A stretch of DNA of 64,000 nucleotides. Origin: Thalassospira sp. MCCC 1A01428 (GTDB lineage: Bacteria; Pseudomonadota; Alphaproteobacteria; Rhodospirillales; Thalassospiraceae). The notes below the pieces were generated by a model. It was not told the DNA's origin. It was given only the letters and a program-made list of their open reading frames with translations, and ran no database searches. Numbering within the stretch: position 1 is the first letter of the stretch; each line of letters opens with the position of its first letter. This document shows, piece by piece, positions 55,098 to 64,000 of this stretch. Where the stretch lies: NCBI RefSeq assembly GCF_002115825.1, contig NZ_JFJZ01000016.1:30737-94736 (forward strand), written 5' to 3'. The translations under genes were made by a program, and so were the position numbers.

Positions 55098-55238
55098 ATG
55101 GAAAAGTGGATCCGCAATGCTGTGGTAATTTTGGTGATGATGGCATTTGGTGTTGCGCTGGCAGGTTGTGAAACTGCCGACGGGTTTGGCAAGGATCTGG
55201 AGAAGCTGGGGCAAAATATCCAGAAAAAGGCGAATTAA
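55098..55238 (+). CDS. Entericidin-like small lipoprotein (copy 2)
   Basis: A 46-aa lipoprotein with a basic N terminus, hydrophobic core 'NAVVILVMMAFGVA', lipobox 'LAGC' (Cys24) and mature start 'CETADGFGKDLEKLGQNIQ'. The mature 23 residues match copy 1 (52026) at 19 positions, but the tail is 'QKKAN' instead of 'QEGAN', giving a near-neutral charge. AGGAG precedes the ATG at 55098; the longer open frame from 54987 is not used. In enterobacteria such pairs act as antidote and toxin; that role is inferred here. Confidence 0.85.
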   Translation: MEKWIRNAVVILVMMAFGVALAGCETADGFGKDLEKLGQNIQKKAN

Positions 55239-55342
55239 CATTATACACATTTGCGCCCGTCGCACCGGATATGCCGGTGAAGCACGTTGTATTGTTGCCG
55301 TGCTGCAAGACGTTGATGTGTTGTGTTCCAAAGAGGGTTGTC

Positions 55343-55648
55343 GTGATTACCTGTTATTTGAAATACGTGGTTGATATGCATAAAATCCCCGAATTCGAGG
55401 ATTATGCCCGGCGCTGGATTCCCATTGTTAACCGCATGGGCGGCACACATCACGGGTATTTTCTGCCCCATGAAGGGGCCAGCAACATTGCCTATGCGTT
55501 GTTTAGCTTTCCAAGCCTTGCTGCTTACGAAACCTATCGTAACAAGATGGCCGATGATGCCGATTGCATCGCAACGCTGGAACTTGAAAAGAAAAACCGT
55601 TCCATCATCAGCTATGAACGCAGCTTCATGCGCCCGGTTCTTGACTAA
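55343..55648 (+). CDS. NIPSNAP-family protein
   Basis: A 101-aa ferredoxin-like (dimeric alpha-beta barrel) protein. 'CYLKYVVDMHKIPEFEDYAR', 'GGTHHGYFLPHEGASNIAYA' and 'FPSLAAYETYRNKM' match NIPSNAP proteins. The frame opens at 55271, but a GTG at 55343 has GAGGG six bases upstream and begins the conserved strand. The biochemical role of bacterial members is unknown. It lies 14 bp before the next GNAT gene and is probably co-transcribed with it. Confidence 0.82.
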   Translation: MITCYLKYVVDMHKIPEFEDYARRWIPIVNRMGGTHHGYFLPHEGASNIAYALFSFPSLAAYETYRNKMADDADCIATLELEKKNRSIISYERSFMRPVLD

Positions 55649-55662
55649 ATTTGGGGTGGGAG

Positions 55663-56187
55663 ATGGCCGATGATGCCCCACAGACAGCAGGGCGGGAACC
55701 CGTTGAAACCGATCGTTTGTTATTGTCGCAGGCGCGATTAAGCGACGTTGCGGCGTTATTTGGCTTTCTTGGCAACCATGCCGCCATGCAGTTCACCCAT
55801 ATTGATGAAACCTTTGCAGACTGCCGCAAACGGGTTTTGGTGCATGAATGGTTTCGCCGTCGTGATGGCTTTGCGCCCTGGGTGATCCGGAAAAAATCAG
55901 ACCGGACCATAATCGGGTGGGGTGGTGTTTACACTGATCCCTTTGATCCCGGATGGGGACCGGAAGTGGGATATTATTTCCATCCCGATTCCTGGGGCCA
56001 GGGATTTGCAACCGAGCTTTTAGAGGCATCATTGCATTATGCGGCGCATATTTATCGCTTGCCGGTATTAACCGCCTTTGCACACCCGGATAATGCCGCG
56101 TCACGCAGATTGCTTGAAAAGTCCGGTTTTGAAACGCAGGAATTCGTTCCTGAAATGAACCGATATTGCTTGAAACGCCGCTTTTAA
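55663..56187 (+). CDS. GNAT-family N-acetyltransferase (RimJ/RimL-like)
   Basis: A 174-aa acetyltransferase with the RimJ/RimL-like pattern 'TDRLLLSQARLSDVAALFGF', 'IGWGGVYTDPFDPGWGPEVG', 'SWGQGFATELLEASLHYA' (acetyl-CoA loop) and 'HPDNAASRRLLEKSGF'. The ATG at 55663 has GGGG six bases upstream; a GTG at 55651 is possible. The acceptor substrate is unknown. It follows the NIPSNAP gene closely. Confidence 0.88.
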   Translation: MADDAPQTAGREPVETDRLLLSQARLSDVAALFGFLGNHAAMQFTHIDETFADCRKRVLVHEWFRRRDGFAPWVIRKKSDRTIIGWGGVYTDPFDPGWGPEVGYYFHPDSWGQGFATELLEASLHYAAHIYRLPVLTAFAHPDNAASRRLLEKSGFETQEFVPEMNRYCLKRRF

Positions 56188-56298
56188 GGGTTTAGCCCTT
56201 TTCCCCGACTGGACAGGGCAGAAGCGAGCCGTTAAACAGTGCAGTCAACCCGCAGTCAAGGTGGGTGTTTTGTTCCGCGTTTTCCGGGTTGGAGAGAG

Positions 56299-58953
56299 AT
56301 GCAGACCGTTAACGATATTCGCACCACGTTTTTGGAATTTTTCCGCAAGAACGGCCACGAGGTCGTTCCGTCCAGCCCGTTGGTGCCGCGCAATGACCCG
56401 ACCCTGATGTTTACCAACGCAGGGATGGTACAGTTTAAAAATGTTTTCACCGGGCAGGAGCAACGCGATTATTCGCGTGCGACCACCTCGCAGAAATGCG
56501 TGCGGGCCGGGGGCAAACATAACGACCTTGAAAATGTGGGGCATACGGCGCGCCATCACACGTTCTTTGAAATGCTGGGCAATTTTTCGTTCGGCGATTA
56601 TTTCAAGGAAAACGCGATTGAATTCGCCTGGAACCTGATCACGAAGGAATATGGCCTTCCGGCAGATAAATTGCTGGTGACCGTCTATCATACCGATGAC
56701 GAGGCCCACGGTCTTTGGAAGAAAATTGCCGGACTGACGGATGACCGTATCATTCGGATTCCGACCTCGGACAATTTCTGGTCCATGGGCGATACCGGCC
56801 CGTGTGGCCCGTGTTCGGAAATTTTCTTTGATCATGGCGATCATATCTGGGGTGGCCCCCCGGGCAGTGCGGATGAAGACGGCGACCGTTTCATCGAAAT
56901 CTGGAACCTGGTGTTCATGCAATATGAACAGCTGGCCAATGGCACCCGTCTGGACCTGCCCAAACCGTCAATCGATACCGGCATGGGGCTGGAACGCGTT
57001 GCTGCCGTGTTGCAGGGCAAGCACGACAATTACGACATTGATTTGATGCGCGCCCTGATCGAAGCATCGGCCGATGTGACCAATACCGACCCCGACGGGC
57101 CGTTTAATGTGTCGCACCGCGTGGTTGCCGACCATTTGCGTTCTACCAGCTTTTTGATTGCCGATGGTGTTTTGCCGTCCAATGCCGGCCGCGGTAACGT
57201 GTTACGCCGTATCATGCGTCGTGCGATGCGCCATTTGCACATGATCGGCACCAAAGATCCGCTGATGTATAAGCTGGTTCCGGCGCTTGTCCGTAAAATG
57301 GGGGCAGCCTACCCCGAACTGGTTCGTGCGCAGGCATTGATCGAAGAAACACTGAAGCTGGAAGAACACGGCTTTAAAACCATGCTCGACCGTGGTTTGA
57401 AAATGCTGGACGACGCGACGCTTGATATGGGCGAAGGCGCAGTTCTGCCAGGCGAAGTGGCGTTCAAGCTGTATGATACCTATGGGTTCCCGCTTGATTT
57501 AACCGCCGATGCCCTTAAACCGCGCAAGATCGAAATTGACGAAAGCGGTTTTTCATCCGCCATGGAAGAACAAAAGGCCAAGGCCCGTGCGGCATGGTCA
57601 GGTTCGGGTGAAGCGGCAACCGAGGAAGTCTGGTTCGATTTGAATGACCGTTTGGGTGCGACCGAATTTCTGGGTTATGAAACGGAAAGTGCCGAAGGCG
57701 TCATTACGGCCATCATCGTGGATGGTAAGGAAACCGACATAGCCAAAGCTGGCGATGCCGTTGCCATTTTGGCCAATCAGACACCGTTTTTTGGTGAGTC
57801 CGGTGGCCAGCAGGGTGATGCCGGTGTGATCAAAACCGCCAAGGGCGCGGTGATTGAAATTGCCGATACCCAGAAAAAACTGGGCAGCCTGCATGTGCAT
57901 ATGGGCAAGGTTGTGTCGGGTGAAATTAAAACCGGCGATGAAGCCGAATTCAAGGTGGACCATATCCGCCGTGCCAGCCTGCGTGCCAACCATTCGGCAA
58001 CGCATTTGTTGCATGCTGTGATGCGCAAACATCTGGGCGGCCACGTCACCCAGAAAGGGTCGCTCGTCGCACCGGATCGTTTGCGTTTTGATGTGTCGCA
58101 CCCCAAACCCGTCACAGCCGAAGAAATTGCCGTGATCGAAACCGATGTGAACCGCCTTGTTCGCGAAAATACCGAAGTCGTCACCCGTTTGATGACCCCG
58201 GATGAAGCGATTGAACTGGGCGCTATGGCACTGTTTGGTGAAAAATACGGCGATGAAGTTCGTGTTGTTTCCATGGGCCTGCCCGAAGACAAATCCTTTG
58301 CCTATTCGCTGGAATTGTGCGGTGGCACGCACGTCAAACGTACGGGCGATATTGGCCAGTTTAAAATTGTTTCCGAAGGGGCGGTTTCCAGCGGTGTGCG
58401 CCGGATCGAAGCCCTGAGCGGGGCTGATGCTGCCAATTACATGGCAAATCGTGACCGTTTGTTGCAGTCTGTCGCAGGTGATTTGAAAGCCGTTCCCGAA
58501 GATGTGCCCGAACGTGTGCGCGCCCTTCAGGATGAACGTCGCCGTCTGGAACGCGAAGTTTCCGATTTGCGCAAAAAACTGGCGACCGGCGGTGCTGGTG
58601 GCGCCGGCGGTACCGAAGGTTTCAAGGAAATTAACGGCGTTAAAATTTCGTTCCGTGTTCTTGAAGGTATTCCGGCCAAGGAACTTAAAGGCATGGTCGA
58701 TGAATTGCGCAGCCAGATGGGATCGGGCATTGCTGCCCTGATCGCACTTGACGGCGGCAAGGCATCCATCGTGGTTGGTATGACCGAAGATTTGGTCGCA
58801 ACCCATAACGCGGTTGATTTGCTGCGCATTGGTGTGGCCGAACTGGGTGGTAAAGGCGGTGGTGGCCGCCCTGATATGGCACAGGGCGGTGGGCCCGATG
58901 GTGACAAGGCCGCACAGGCACTGGCCGCGATTGAAGCCAAACTGGCCGGTTAA
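56299..58953 (+). CDS. alaS: Alanyl-tRNA synthetase
   Basis: Charges tRNA-Ala. The 884-aa length is normal. It starts '[20 protein letters not shown]' with '[19 protein letters not shown]' in the class II catalytic core. The editing domain has '[18 protein letters not shown]' and zinc ligands in '[14 protein letters not shown]', followed by a C-terminal domain with a Gly-rich stretch. The ATG at 56299 has GGAGAGAG upstream; the frame to 56239 is not conserved. Confidence 0.98.
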   Translation: MQTVNDIRTTFLEFFRKNGHEVVPSSPLVPRNDPTLMFTNAGMVQFKNVFTGQEQRDYSRATTSQKCVRAGGKHNDLENVGHTARHHTFFEMLGNFSFGDYFKENAIEFAWNLITKEYGLPADKLLVTVYHTDDEAHGLWKKIAGLTDDRIIRIPTSDNFWSMGDTGPCGPCSEIFFDHGDHIWGGPPGSADEDGDRFIEIWNLVFMQYEQLANGTRLDLPKPSIDTGMGLERVAAVLQGKHDNYDIDLMRALIEASADVTNTDPDGPFNVSHRVVADHLRSTSFLIADGVLPSNAGRGNVLRRIMRRAMRHLHMIGTKDPLMYKLVPALVRKMGAAYPELVRAQALIEETLKLEEHGFKTMLDRGLKMLDDATLDMGEGAVLPGEVAFKLYDTYGFPLDLTADALKPRKIEIDESGFSSAMEEQKAKARAAWSGSGEAATEEVWFDLNDRLGATEFLGYETESAEGVITAIIVDGKETDIAKAGDAVAILANQTPFFGESGGQQGDAGVIKTAKGAVIEIADTQKKLGSLHVHMGKVVSGEIKTGDEAEFKVDHIRRASLRANHSATHLLHAVMRKHLGGHVTQKGSLVAPDRLRFDVSHPKPVTAEEIAVIETDVNRLVRENTEVVTRLMTPDEAIELGAMALFGEKYGDEVRVVSMGLPEDKSFAYSLELCGGTHVKRTGDIGQFKIVSEGAVSSGVRRIEALSGADAANYMANRDRLLQSVAGDLKAVPEDVPERVRALQDERRRLEREVSDLRKKLATGGAGGAGGTEGFKEINGVKISFRVLEGIPAKELKGMVDELRSQMGSGIAALIALDGGKASIVVGMTEDLVATHNAVDLLRIGVAELGGKGGGGRPDMAQGGGPDGDKAAQALAAIEAKLAG

Positions 58954-58990
58954 ATTTTCGGCACAACCGTTGTGCTGTTTTGCTGATATC

Positions 58991-59034
58991 AAACGAAAAA
59001 CCCCGTTGCGTTTCTGTAGCGGGGTTTTTCGTTT
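58991..59034. terminator. Bidirectional terminator between alaS and the EamA gene
   Basis: AAACGAAAAACCCCG / CGGGGTTTTTCGTTT is a 15-bp perfect stem with a 14-nt loop, between convergent genes. Confidence 0.92.
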
Positions 59035-59064
59035 GCGGGTGTTGTTTGTGCTGAACCCTGTCAA

Positions 59065-59964
59065 TCAGATCAGTTCTTTGGGGCAAACGGCTTTGTCGGT
59101 AAAGATGCGCCAGCCCAGATTCATTCCGGCTGCCCCCAGTAAAATTGCCGCAGCACCGGCAATTTGACCGGGGCTTAGACGATGGTCAAAGGCAATGACG
59201 TCCACCAGTATGGCGACAACAGGGTACAAAAAGGTCAATGAACCTTGCAGGTGTGTGGGCAGTTTTTGAACGGCGCTATACATCAGCACATAGATCAGCC
59301 CGGTATGAACCACGCCAATAGTGATTAGTGCCAACCAGGAAAAGGCAGTGGCGGGCAGGTTATCAAAGCTGGCAAACGGGGCCAGCATCAGAAGGCCAAC
59401 ACAAACCTGTATCAGCGCGATCAGATGTGGCGGGGTGCCTTTCAGTTTTTTGGTGATGATGGTGGCAACAGCCCAGAAAAACGCGGCAGCCAATGCCATA
59501 AAAACCCCTGAAAATTGCGTGATGCTGGTGTCCTTGCCATTGCTGTTGCCAGCAATAATCAACAACAGCCCACCAAACGCCACCCCAAGCCATAGCAGCT
59601 TGTTTGCTGTTATTTTTTCCCCTGCAAACAGGGCACCTAACCCCAAAAGAATGAAGGGCTGGGTGTTATAAAGGGCGGTGGAAATAGAGATGGATGCCAT
59701 TTTAAAAGAAGCAAACAGCAACAGCCAGTTCGTAACAATAGCCCCGCCGCCCAGAGCCGACCATAACAAAGTACGCCAGGTTAAATGCCCGCGTAACAGG
59801 CCAAAGGCCGCGCATATGATAACCAGGGCAACCGCGCCAAAGGTACAGCGCCAGAAAACAACATTTATGGCTGACTGCCCTGAAACGATTACAAACCAGC
59901 CAATGGTGCCTAAAATCATCATGGCAGTTGCCATTTCGATTGTGCCGCGTGTCTTTTCATTCAT
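59065..59964 (-). CDS. EamA/DMT-family transporter
   Basis: A 299-aa inner-membrane protein with ten predicted helices in two EamA repeats ('TIGWFVIVSGQSAINVVFWR' near the start and 'GVFMALAAAFFWAVATIITK' at the start of repeat 2). It ends with a short cytoplasmic tail. It is divergent from an Lrp/AsnC-family gene, a pairing often seen for amino-acid exporters, so amino-acid export is the best guess. Confidence 0.9.
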   Translation of the reverse strand: MNEKTRGTIEMATAMMILGTIGWFVIVSGQSAINVVFWRCTFGAVALVIICAAFGLLRGHLTWRTLLWSALGGGAIVTNWLLLFASFKMASISISTALYNTQPFILLGLGALFAGEKITANKLLWLGVAFGGLLLIIAGNSNGKDTSITQFSGVFMALAAAFFWAVATIITKKLKGTPPHLIALIQVCVGLLMLAPFASFDNLPATAFSWLALITIGVVHTGLIYVLMYSAVQKLPTHLQGSLTFLYPVVAILVDVIAFDHRLSPGQIAGAAAILLGAAGMNLGWRIFTDKAVCPKELI

Positions 59965-60109
59965 CGGAACTCTCCGCGCATCTGAAAATATGTGATGGCG
60001 GTATTTTCGCGGTTTTTCTGTTTCTGTTATATGGTTTGAAGTTGAAGTTTTTACAGTTTTGCCTTTTTAATAAAGGTCAAACTAGGACAAATCGAAAGAA
60101 GATAAGGTG

Positions 60110-60550
60110 ATGGACGAAACAGACCAAAAAATACTAAACGCGTTGATAGCTGATTCGCGCATGTCACAAAAAGAGCTGGCCGCCCGGGTTGGTTTGTCGG
60201 CCCCGGCCGCGGCGGACCGGGTGCGTCGCCTTGAAGAACGCGGAGTAATACGGGGGTTTACCGTTGATATAAACCCCGAAGCCCTGGGATATCCGTTGCA
60301 GGCAATTGTGCGTATTCGTCCTTTGCCGGGAAAGCTGCATATTGTTGAACAGCTTATTTGTGAAATTCCCGAATTTGGCGAATGCGACAAAGTAACGGGC
60401 GATGACTGCTTTGTGGCGCGTTTATATGTGCGCAGTGTCGCCGAGCTTGATGGATTGCTGGATCAAATTGTTGATAAAGCGGAAACCAATACATCAATTG
60501 TGAAAGCCAAACCGGTGGAACGCCGTATGCCCCCCTTCATTCGGGACTAG
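60110..60550 (+). CDS. Lrp/AsnC-family transcriptional regulator
   Basis: A 146-aa feast/famine regulator. The N-terminal HTH reads 'DETDQKILNALIADSRMSQK', then 'ELAARVGLSAPAAADRVRRL', and the C-terminal RAM ligand domain includes 'AIVRIRPLPGKLHIVEQLI' and 'VTGDDCFVARLYVRSVAELD'. A GTG at 60107 adjoins the ATG at 60110; either may start. It likely senses an amino acid and controls the divergent EamA exporter. Confidence 0.93.
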   Translation: MDETDQKILNALIADSRMSQKELAARVGLSAPAAADRVRRLEERGVIRGFTVDINPEALGYPLQAIVRIRPLPGKLHIVEQLICEIPEFGECDKVTGDDCFVARLYVRSVAELDGLLDQIVDKAETNTSIVKAKPVERRMPPFIRD

Positions 60551-60557
60551 TTTTTTC

Positions 60558-61922
60558 TTAGTTTTGGCCGGTTTCCAATGGGGTTTCCTGCCATTGTGCG
60601 CTGGATCGTAGAACCCGACGGGCGGCTTTTTCCACATCACGGCGATCGTCAGGTTCGCCAATTTCGCGCCGGGCGGTATTGATGATGATTTGGGCCTGAC
60701 GGCGAATTTCGTCGCGCTGGCGGGCCGAGCTGATAAACGGGATCAAACCTTCAAGCACCTCGGCAATTGGAATGAGCACATCGGGCTTTTGCACGGCAGC
60801 CTGTCTTATCTGGTCAATTGCAGCACTTAACATGCCACTGAAATCGGAAATGGGGCCACTAAGGCGGGCGATGTTGTGATCATCCATCCATAACCCGGCG
60901 GGGTAAACAAATGCCAGGGTGTGGCGCATGGCCCGACCCAGTCGATAAACCGACGCGATGGCCGTAAACGGGTCGTTGATGCCAGGGGACAAGGCACGTA
61001 ATGCGATTTCAACAATCTGGCGCAGCGAAAATTCAATATCGAGCGCGGCGGTGCGGTAATTGCCAATCATCACCGTTTTGGCAACATCCTCGTTAATTGC
61101 CGGGCACAAGGTTTCAATCATATCGCGATCACAGGTAATTCTACCGATGATTTCATCCTTTATGACGTGTTCACCGGGCTGCCGAATAAGTTCGACGCTG
61201 GCGTGGTGGAGTGCGATTTTTTGGCAGAGCCCGTCATAATCAATTCCCTGAATGTAACCGGACTGTTTTGCCTGAATGGCATATTTGGCATCAATTTCAA
61301 GGGCTGCGGGAATAACGGTTGCGGCGTTGCGGGCCTCGATAATGGCATGGCCCAACCGGTCGTGGGTTTCAGATATAATGGTTTCCAGTCTGTCGCCAAC
61401 CTGGATGATCACCTGATCAGCAACAATCGATCGACCCAGGTGATGAACAAAAATAATCAGCGAAAACAGGCTGATGACAAATATAAATGCCCCGACAAGC
61501 CCGGCCAGTTGGGCGACATCGTTTTGTTTGCCAATATCGCCCATCATCAACAGGACGGTGATCAGAAAGGTAATATTGGCAACAAAAATGCCAATTACGC
61601 TTTGGGTGGCATGGTCACCCAGAAAATTGCGAATCAGGCGTGGGCCAAGATTTTGGGCGGCCAGTGTGAGCACCACCATCGTGATCGACAGGGCCAGCGT
61701 AAACATGGTGACCAGGGCAGGTAACAACATGCCGATCATATTGCGAATATCGCTGGTGTCGGAAAAAATCGGCCATAGGGGTTTTAGGGTCTGTTCAAAG
61801 GGCAGGCCGGGTAAAAACATGATACAGGTGGCCAGAAATGCCCCGACAAACCCGAATAACAATGGCAAAATCCACAGACTGTGGCGCAGACGTTCCCAGA
61901 TGCGGATCAGGCGTTCAAACAT
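60558..61922 (-). CDS. DUF2254 membrane protein
   Basis: A 454-aa predicted inner-membrane protein. Four helices lie in the first about 165 residues ('LWILPLLFGFVGAFLATCIM', 'LLPALVTMFTLALSITMVVL', 'GIFVANITFLITVLLMMG', 'GAFIFVISLFSLIIFVHHLG'), followed by a large soluble domain containing 'LRALSPGINDPFTAIAS', typical of DUF2254. Function is unknown. It is convergent with the AsnC gene, only 7 bp apart. Confidence 0.85.
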   Translation of the reverse strand: MFERLIRIWERLRHSLWILPLLFGFVGAFLATCIMFLPGLPFEQTLKPLWPIFSDTSDIRNMIGMLLPALVTMFTLALSITMVVLTLAAQNLGPRLIRNFLGDHATQSVIGIFVANITFLITVLLMMGDIGKQNDVAQLAGLVGAFIFVISLFSLIIFVHHLGRSIVADQVIIQVGDRLETIISETHDRLGHAIIEARNAATVIPAALEIDAKYAIQAKQSGYIQGIDYDGLCQKIALHHASVELIRQPGEHVIKDEIIGRITCDRDMIETLCPAINEDVAKTVMIGNYRTAALDIEFSLRQIVEIALRALSPGINDPFTAIASVYRLGRAMRHTLAFVYPAGLWMDDHNIARLSGPISDFSGMLSAAIDQIRQAAVQKPDVLIPIAEVLEGLIPFISSARQRDEIRRQAQIIINTARREIGEPDDRRDVEKAARRVLRSSAQWQETPLETGQN

Positions 61923-62092
61923 ATGGTTTTCCCAGTGTCACCTGCATGTGACGTAAAGCTGATGAATAAATCAGGACATATTACGTGCCGCTGGCAGGTG
62001 AGAACAACTAATGCAAGCGGGCAAAATGCCCGTGCCCCTGTAAACCAAACGTTTTCACACGCTTGCAGTTCCCACAAAGGGTGAAGGTGGGC

Positions 62093-62983
62093 TTACGATG
62101 CATCCTGTCGCGGGATGGCAAGGGGTACATAAATATCGGTGATGGCTTCGTGGCGGGGAACATCGGGGAAAAACGCGATACGTTGAAAAAATAACGGGTA
62201 GTCACCGGCAAGTTCGCCGGTTTGGGGCATCCATTGTGCATAAACGGGGATGATTGACCGGTTTAAATCCTGATCGGGGCCAATATGGCGAATGCGGGCA
62301 CAGCGGTTGGCCGGCATAATCTGTTCAAATACCCCCTCGGGATTGGAGGAAATGGCAATTGAGGTGGCCACACACAAATCCAGAACGAAATCAGCCACGG
62401 GCGTTTCTTCGGGGTTGGTATGAATGATGTTAAAGGTCGCGTTTTTATGTGGTGGCAGGTGGTTGCGTTTTCGCCAATTAATAAACGGACGAATACTATT
62501 GCCAATATGGGCCGGGTCCCCCTGATGGCGCAGGGTTGCCACCCGGGTTTGTGGAAAATTGACAATTTCGATGACGGGGGTGGGAATATTGTCAGGCATG
62601 GTTTTACTCCGCGCGTCTATTAGGGGCTGATAGATGGAGGAACAGACATCCCACTGTGGGTTTTTACGAAAATCGGACGGCGATTGCCCGTGCAGTTTTT
62701 TAAAGGCCCGGCTAAAGGATTCCGGGCTGTCGAACCCGCAATCAAGTGCAATATCGAAAACGGACACATGTGGCCGATAGGCCAACTGCCGGGTGGCGCG
62801 TTCAAACCGGGCAAGCTGAACATAGCGGCCGGGATTAATGCCAAACAGGGCGCTGAACTGGCGGTGAAAATGAAACCGCGAACAGGCAGCGACGGTGCCA
62901 AGTTTTTCGCCGTTCAGGTTTTCGGCCAAATGATCGTCGATATAGCGCATGACACGGCGAAACCGTTCCAGATAGTTTTGCAA
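62093..62983 (-). CDS. AraC-family regulator with GyrI-like effector domain
   Basis: A 296-aa Rob/SoxS-like regulator. The AraC HTH is at the N terminus ('VMRYIDDHLAENLNGEKLGT', 'CSRFHFHRQFSALFG', 'DIALDCGFDSPESFSRAFKK') and a GyrI-like small-molecule domain occupies residues about 130-290 ('RVATLRHQGDPAHIGNSIRP', 'YPLFFQRIAFFPDV'). These proteins usually sense drugs or toxic organics. The start is a TTG at 62983, the only candidate upstream of the first HTH helix, so it is uncertain. Confidence 0.88.
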   Translation of the reverse strand: MQNYLERFRRVMRYIDDHLAENLNGEKLGTVAACSRFHFHRQFSALFGINPGRYVQLARFERATRQLAYRPHVSVFDIALDCGFDSPESFSRAFKKLHGQSPSDFRKNPQWDVCSSIYQPLIDARSKTMPDNIPTPVIEIVNFPQTRVATLRHQGDPAHIGNSIRPFINWRKRNHLPPHKNATFNIIHTNPEETPVADFVLDLCVATSIAISSNPEGVFEQIMPANRCARIRHIGPDQDLNRSIIPVYAQWMPQTGELAGDYPLFFQRIAFFPDVPRHEAITDIYVPLAIPRQDAS

Positions 62984-63250
62984 TTGTGCCGCCCTTTATT
63001 GTGCCGTTGTTATAGCCCCGGATGGTGCCATAAGCCGGGCCTGCAAACCTGTCCGTTATTGCGCAATATGTGAAAAAATTGCGACAGGTCCGCGATGGTA
63101 CCTGTCGGGGAATGCAATTTTTTTCACACATCATTGAAATTAAAAGAACATTTTCCAGTGTGGAGCAGCTTTGCAAAAAAGACGATTGCCTGATATTAAA
63201 AAATGAACAAAATTCGATTTTTAGTCATTTTCGGTCCGGCAAGGTAGTGG

Positions 63251-63985
63251 ATGGTAAAGCAGGAAAAGCGACAGCAACGCGAAACGGTTATTCTGGACTG
63301 TGCGCAGGACCTGATCAGTGAGTATGGATTTTTTGATTTAAAAATGTCGGATCTGGCGCGCGCGGCCGGTATTTCGGTGGGGACGCTGTATGTTCATTTC
63401 GCCAGCAAGGAAGACCTTTTGTTAGGACTTGCCTTGCGCGCCGGGGCCAGGCGAACGGCGTTTCTGGAAACCGCACGGGACCATGATGGTTCTGCTTTGG
63501 AAAAATTCATTGTCGCCAGCCTGCTTGATATTCTTTTTTCCATCGAAAACCCCGAATTATTTGAAATGGAATATCTGGCAATGTCGCCATCGGTGTGGCG
63601 ACGGGCCACGGTTGGCCGCCATCAGGATTTTTTGCGCAAGGTTGCCGATGCCACCCGCATGTTTCAGGATTTTCTGGATCAGGCGGCACCGGTATTGGGC
63701 CAGAATTATTCGCGTGATCGTGGGCGTACCCTTAATCTGGGCAGTTGGGCCTTGTCCTTTGGCATGAATGCGCTGGCACTTTCTGAAATTACCGATGCCC
63801 ATTATGGCCGCCTGCTGCGCGAAAATGCGTTGCCTACCTTTTGTGACGGGTTAACCGCCATTTTGGTCGGGGCGGGTTGGCAGGCCGATGCGGCCCAGGA
63901 CGTAATTTACGGTCTGGGCCAGCACTATATGCCCCAGCATTTCGCGCCTATGACACCGATTGCGCCAGTTGATGCCGGTGACTAG
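63251..63985 (+). CDS. TetR-family transcriptional regulator
   Basis: A 244-aa repressor-type protein. The TetR HTH spans residues about 10-55 ('VILDCAQDLISEYGFFDLKM', then 'DLARAAGISVGTLYVHFASK' and 'EDLLLGLALRAG'). The C-terminal helical domain is not specific to a known subgroup. It is divergent from the AraC/GyrI gene across 267 bp. Its target may lie beyond the window edge. The gene is complete, stopping at TAG 63983-63985. Confidence 0.92.
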   Translation: MVKQEKRQQRETVILDCAQDLISEYGFFDLKMSDLARAAGISVGTLYVHFASKEDLLLGLALRAGARRTAFLETARDHDGSALEKFIVASLLDILFSIENPELFEMEYLAMSPSVWRRATVGRHQDFLRKVADATRMFQDFLDQAAPVLGQNYSRDRGRTLNLGSWALSFGMNALALSEITDAHYGRLLRENALPTFCDGLTAILVGAGWQADAAQDVIYGLGQHYMPQHFAPMTPIAPVDAGD

Positions 63986-64000
63986 GCTCAGGACCTATTA

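Noticed and set aside
57598..59064. 488-aa minus-strand frame opposite alaS
   Set aside because: Antisense shadow of alaS; composition is rich in His/Gln/Phe with no domain, while alaS is complete.

Overview
The window reads as chromosome of a Gram-negative alphaproteobacterium, most likely a Rhodospirillales member close to Thalassospira. This is an inference from gene content and style: a DUF1476 F1-ATPase zeta-type subunit, the hflK-hflC-DUF2065-Do protease order, purC-purS-purQ-purL, EcfG-type promoter spacing, and moderate GC. No database search was possible. Nearly all the sequence is ordinary coding DNA. I see no rRNA, tRNA, CRISPR, prophage or complete insertion sequence. About 61 genes are supported, and only the first is cut by the window edge.

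Layout. 1-9.5 kb: end of a CYTH/CHAD gene, a photolyase, a MocR-type regulator divergent from a PNPOx-fold flavoprotein, psuG, an ASCH protein, and a LysR/MFS divergent pair. 9.6-14.2 kb: ilvI-ilvH-ilvC (branched-chain amino acids) preceded by miaA. 14.3-16.9 kb: a glutathione transferase, a Phd/VapC-type pair and serB. 17-22.4 kb: envelope quality control (Do protease, DUF2065, HflC, HflK) divergent from the Mrp Fe-S carrier. 22.6-24.5 kb: an SDR/LysR pair followed by a 272-bp palindromic MITE-like element. 24.8-28.9 kb: purC-purS-purQ-purL. 29-34.1 kb: NRDE protein, DUF1476, an orphan LuxR response regulator, an amidotransferase-like protein, and a DMT exporter/LysR pair. 34.2-36.7 kb: purB and a MipA/OmpV-like porin. 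37-38.7 kb: a GAF/HD-GYP protein. 38.9-44.5 kb: oppABCDF. 45.3-48.6 kb: a methyltransferase, then queC, queD and queE with a candidate preQ1-I riboswitch. 49.2-56.2 kb: a BCCT transporter and a stretch of small accessory genes (two GNATs, two entericidin-like lipoproteins, DUF1328, membrane AraC regulator with a divergent hydrolase, NIPSNAP). 56.3-64 kb: alaS, a DMT exporter/AsnC pair, DUF2254, an AraC/GyrI-like regulator and TetR.

How the parts fit. The window is built from short housekeeping operons (ilv, pur, hfl, opp, que) separated by strong hairpin terminators, many of them usable in both directions between convergent genes. Between these lie divergent regulator/target pairs, and several carry a visible palindromic operator in the shared intergenic DNA.

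The most interesting items are: a MocR regulator with Arg where the PLP-binding Lys is expected, next to a structured operator; the MITE-like nested palindrome whose end overlaps a LysR stop codon; two 46-aa entericidin-like lipoproteins about 3 kb apart, one under a GGAAC-N16-CGTT promoter; paired AAAACCGGTTTT-type palindromes 21 bp apart between the AraC and hydrolase genes; and the candidate queC riboswitch. I did not find a clearly new multi-gene system.
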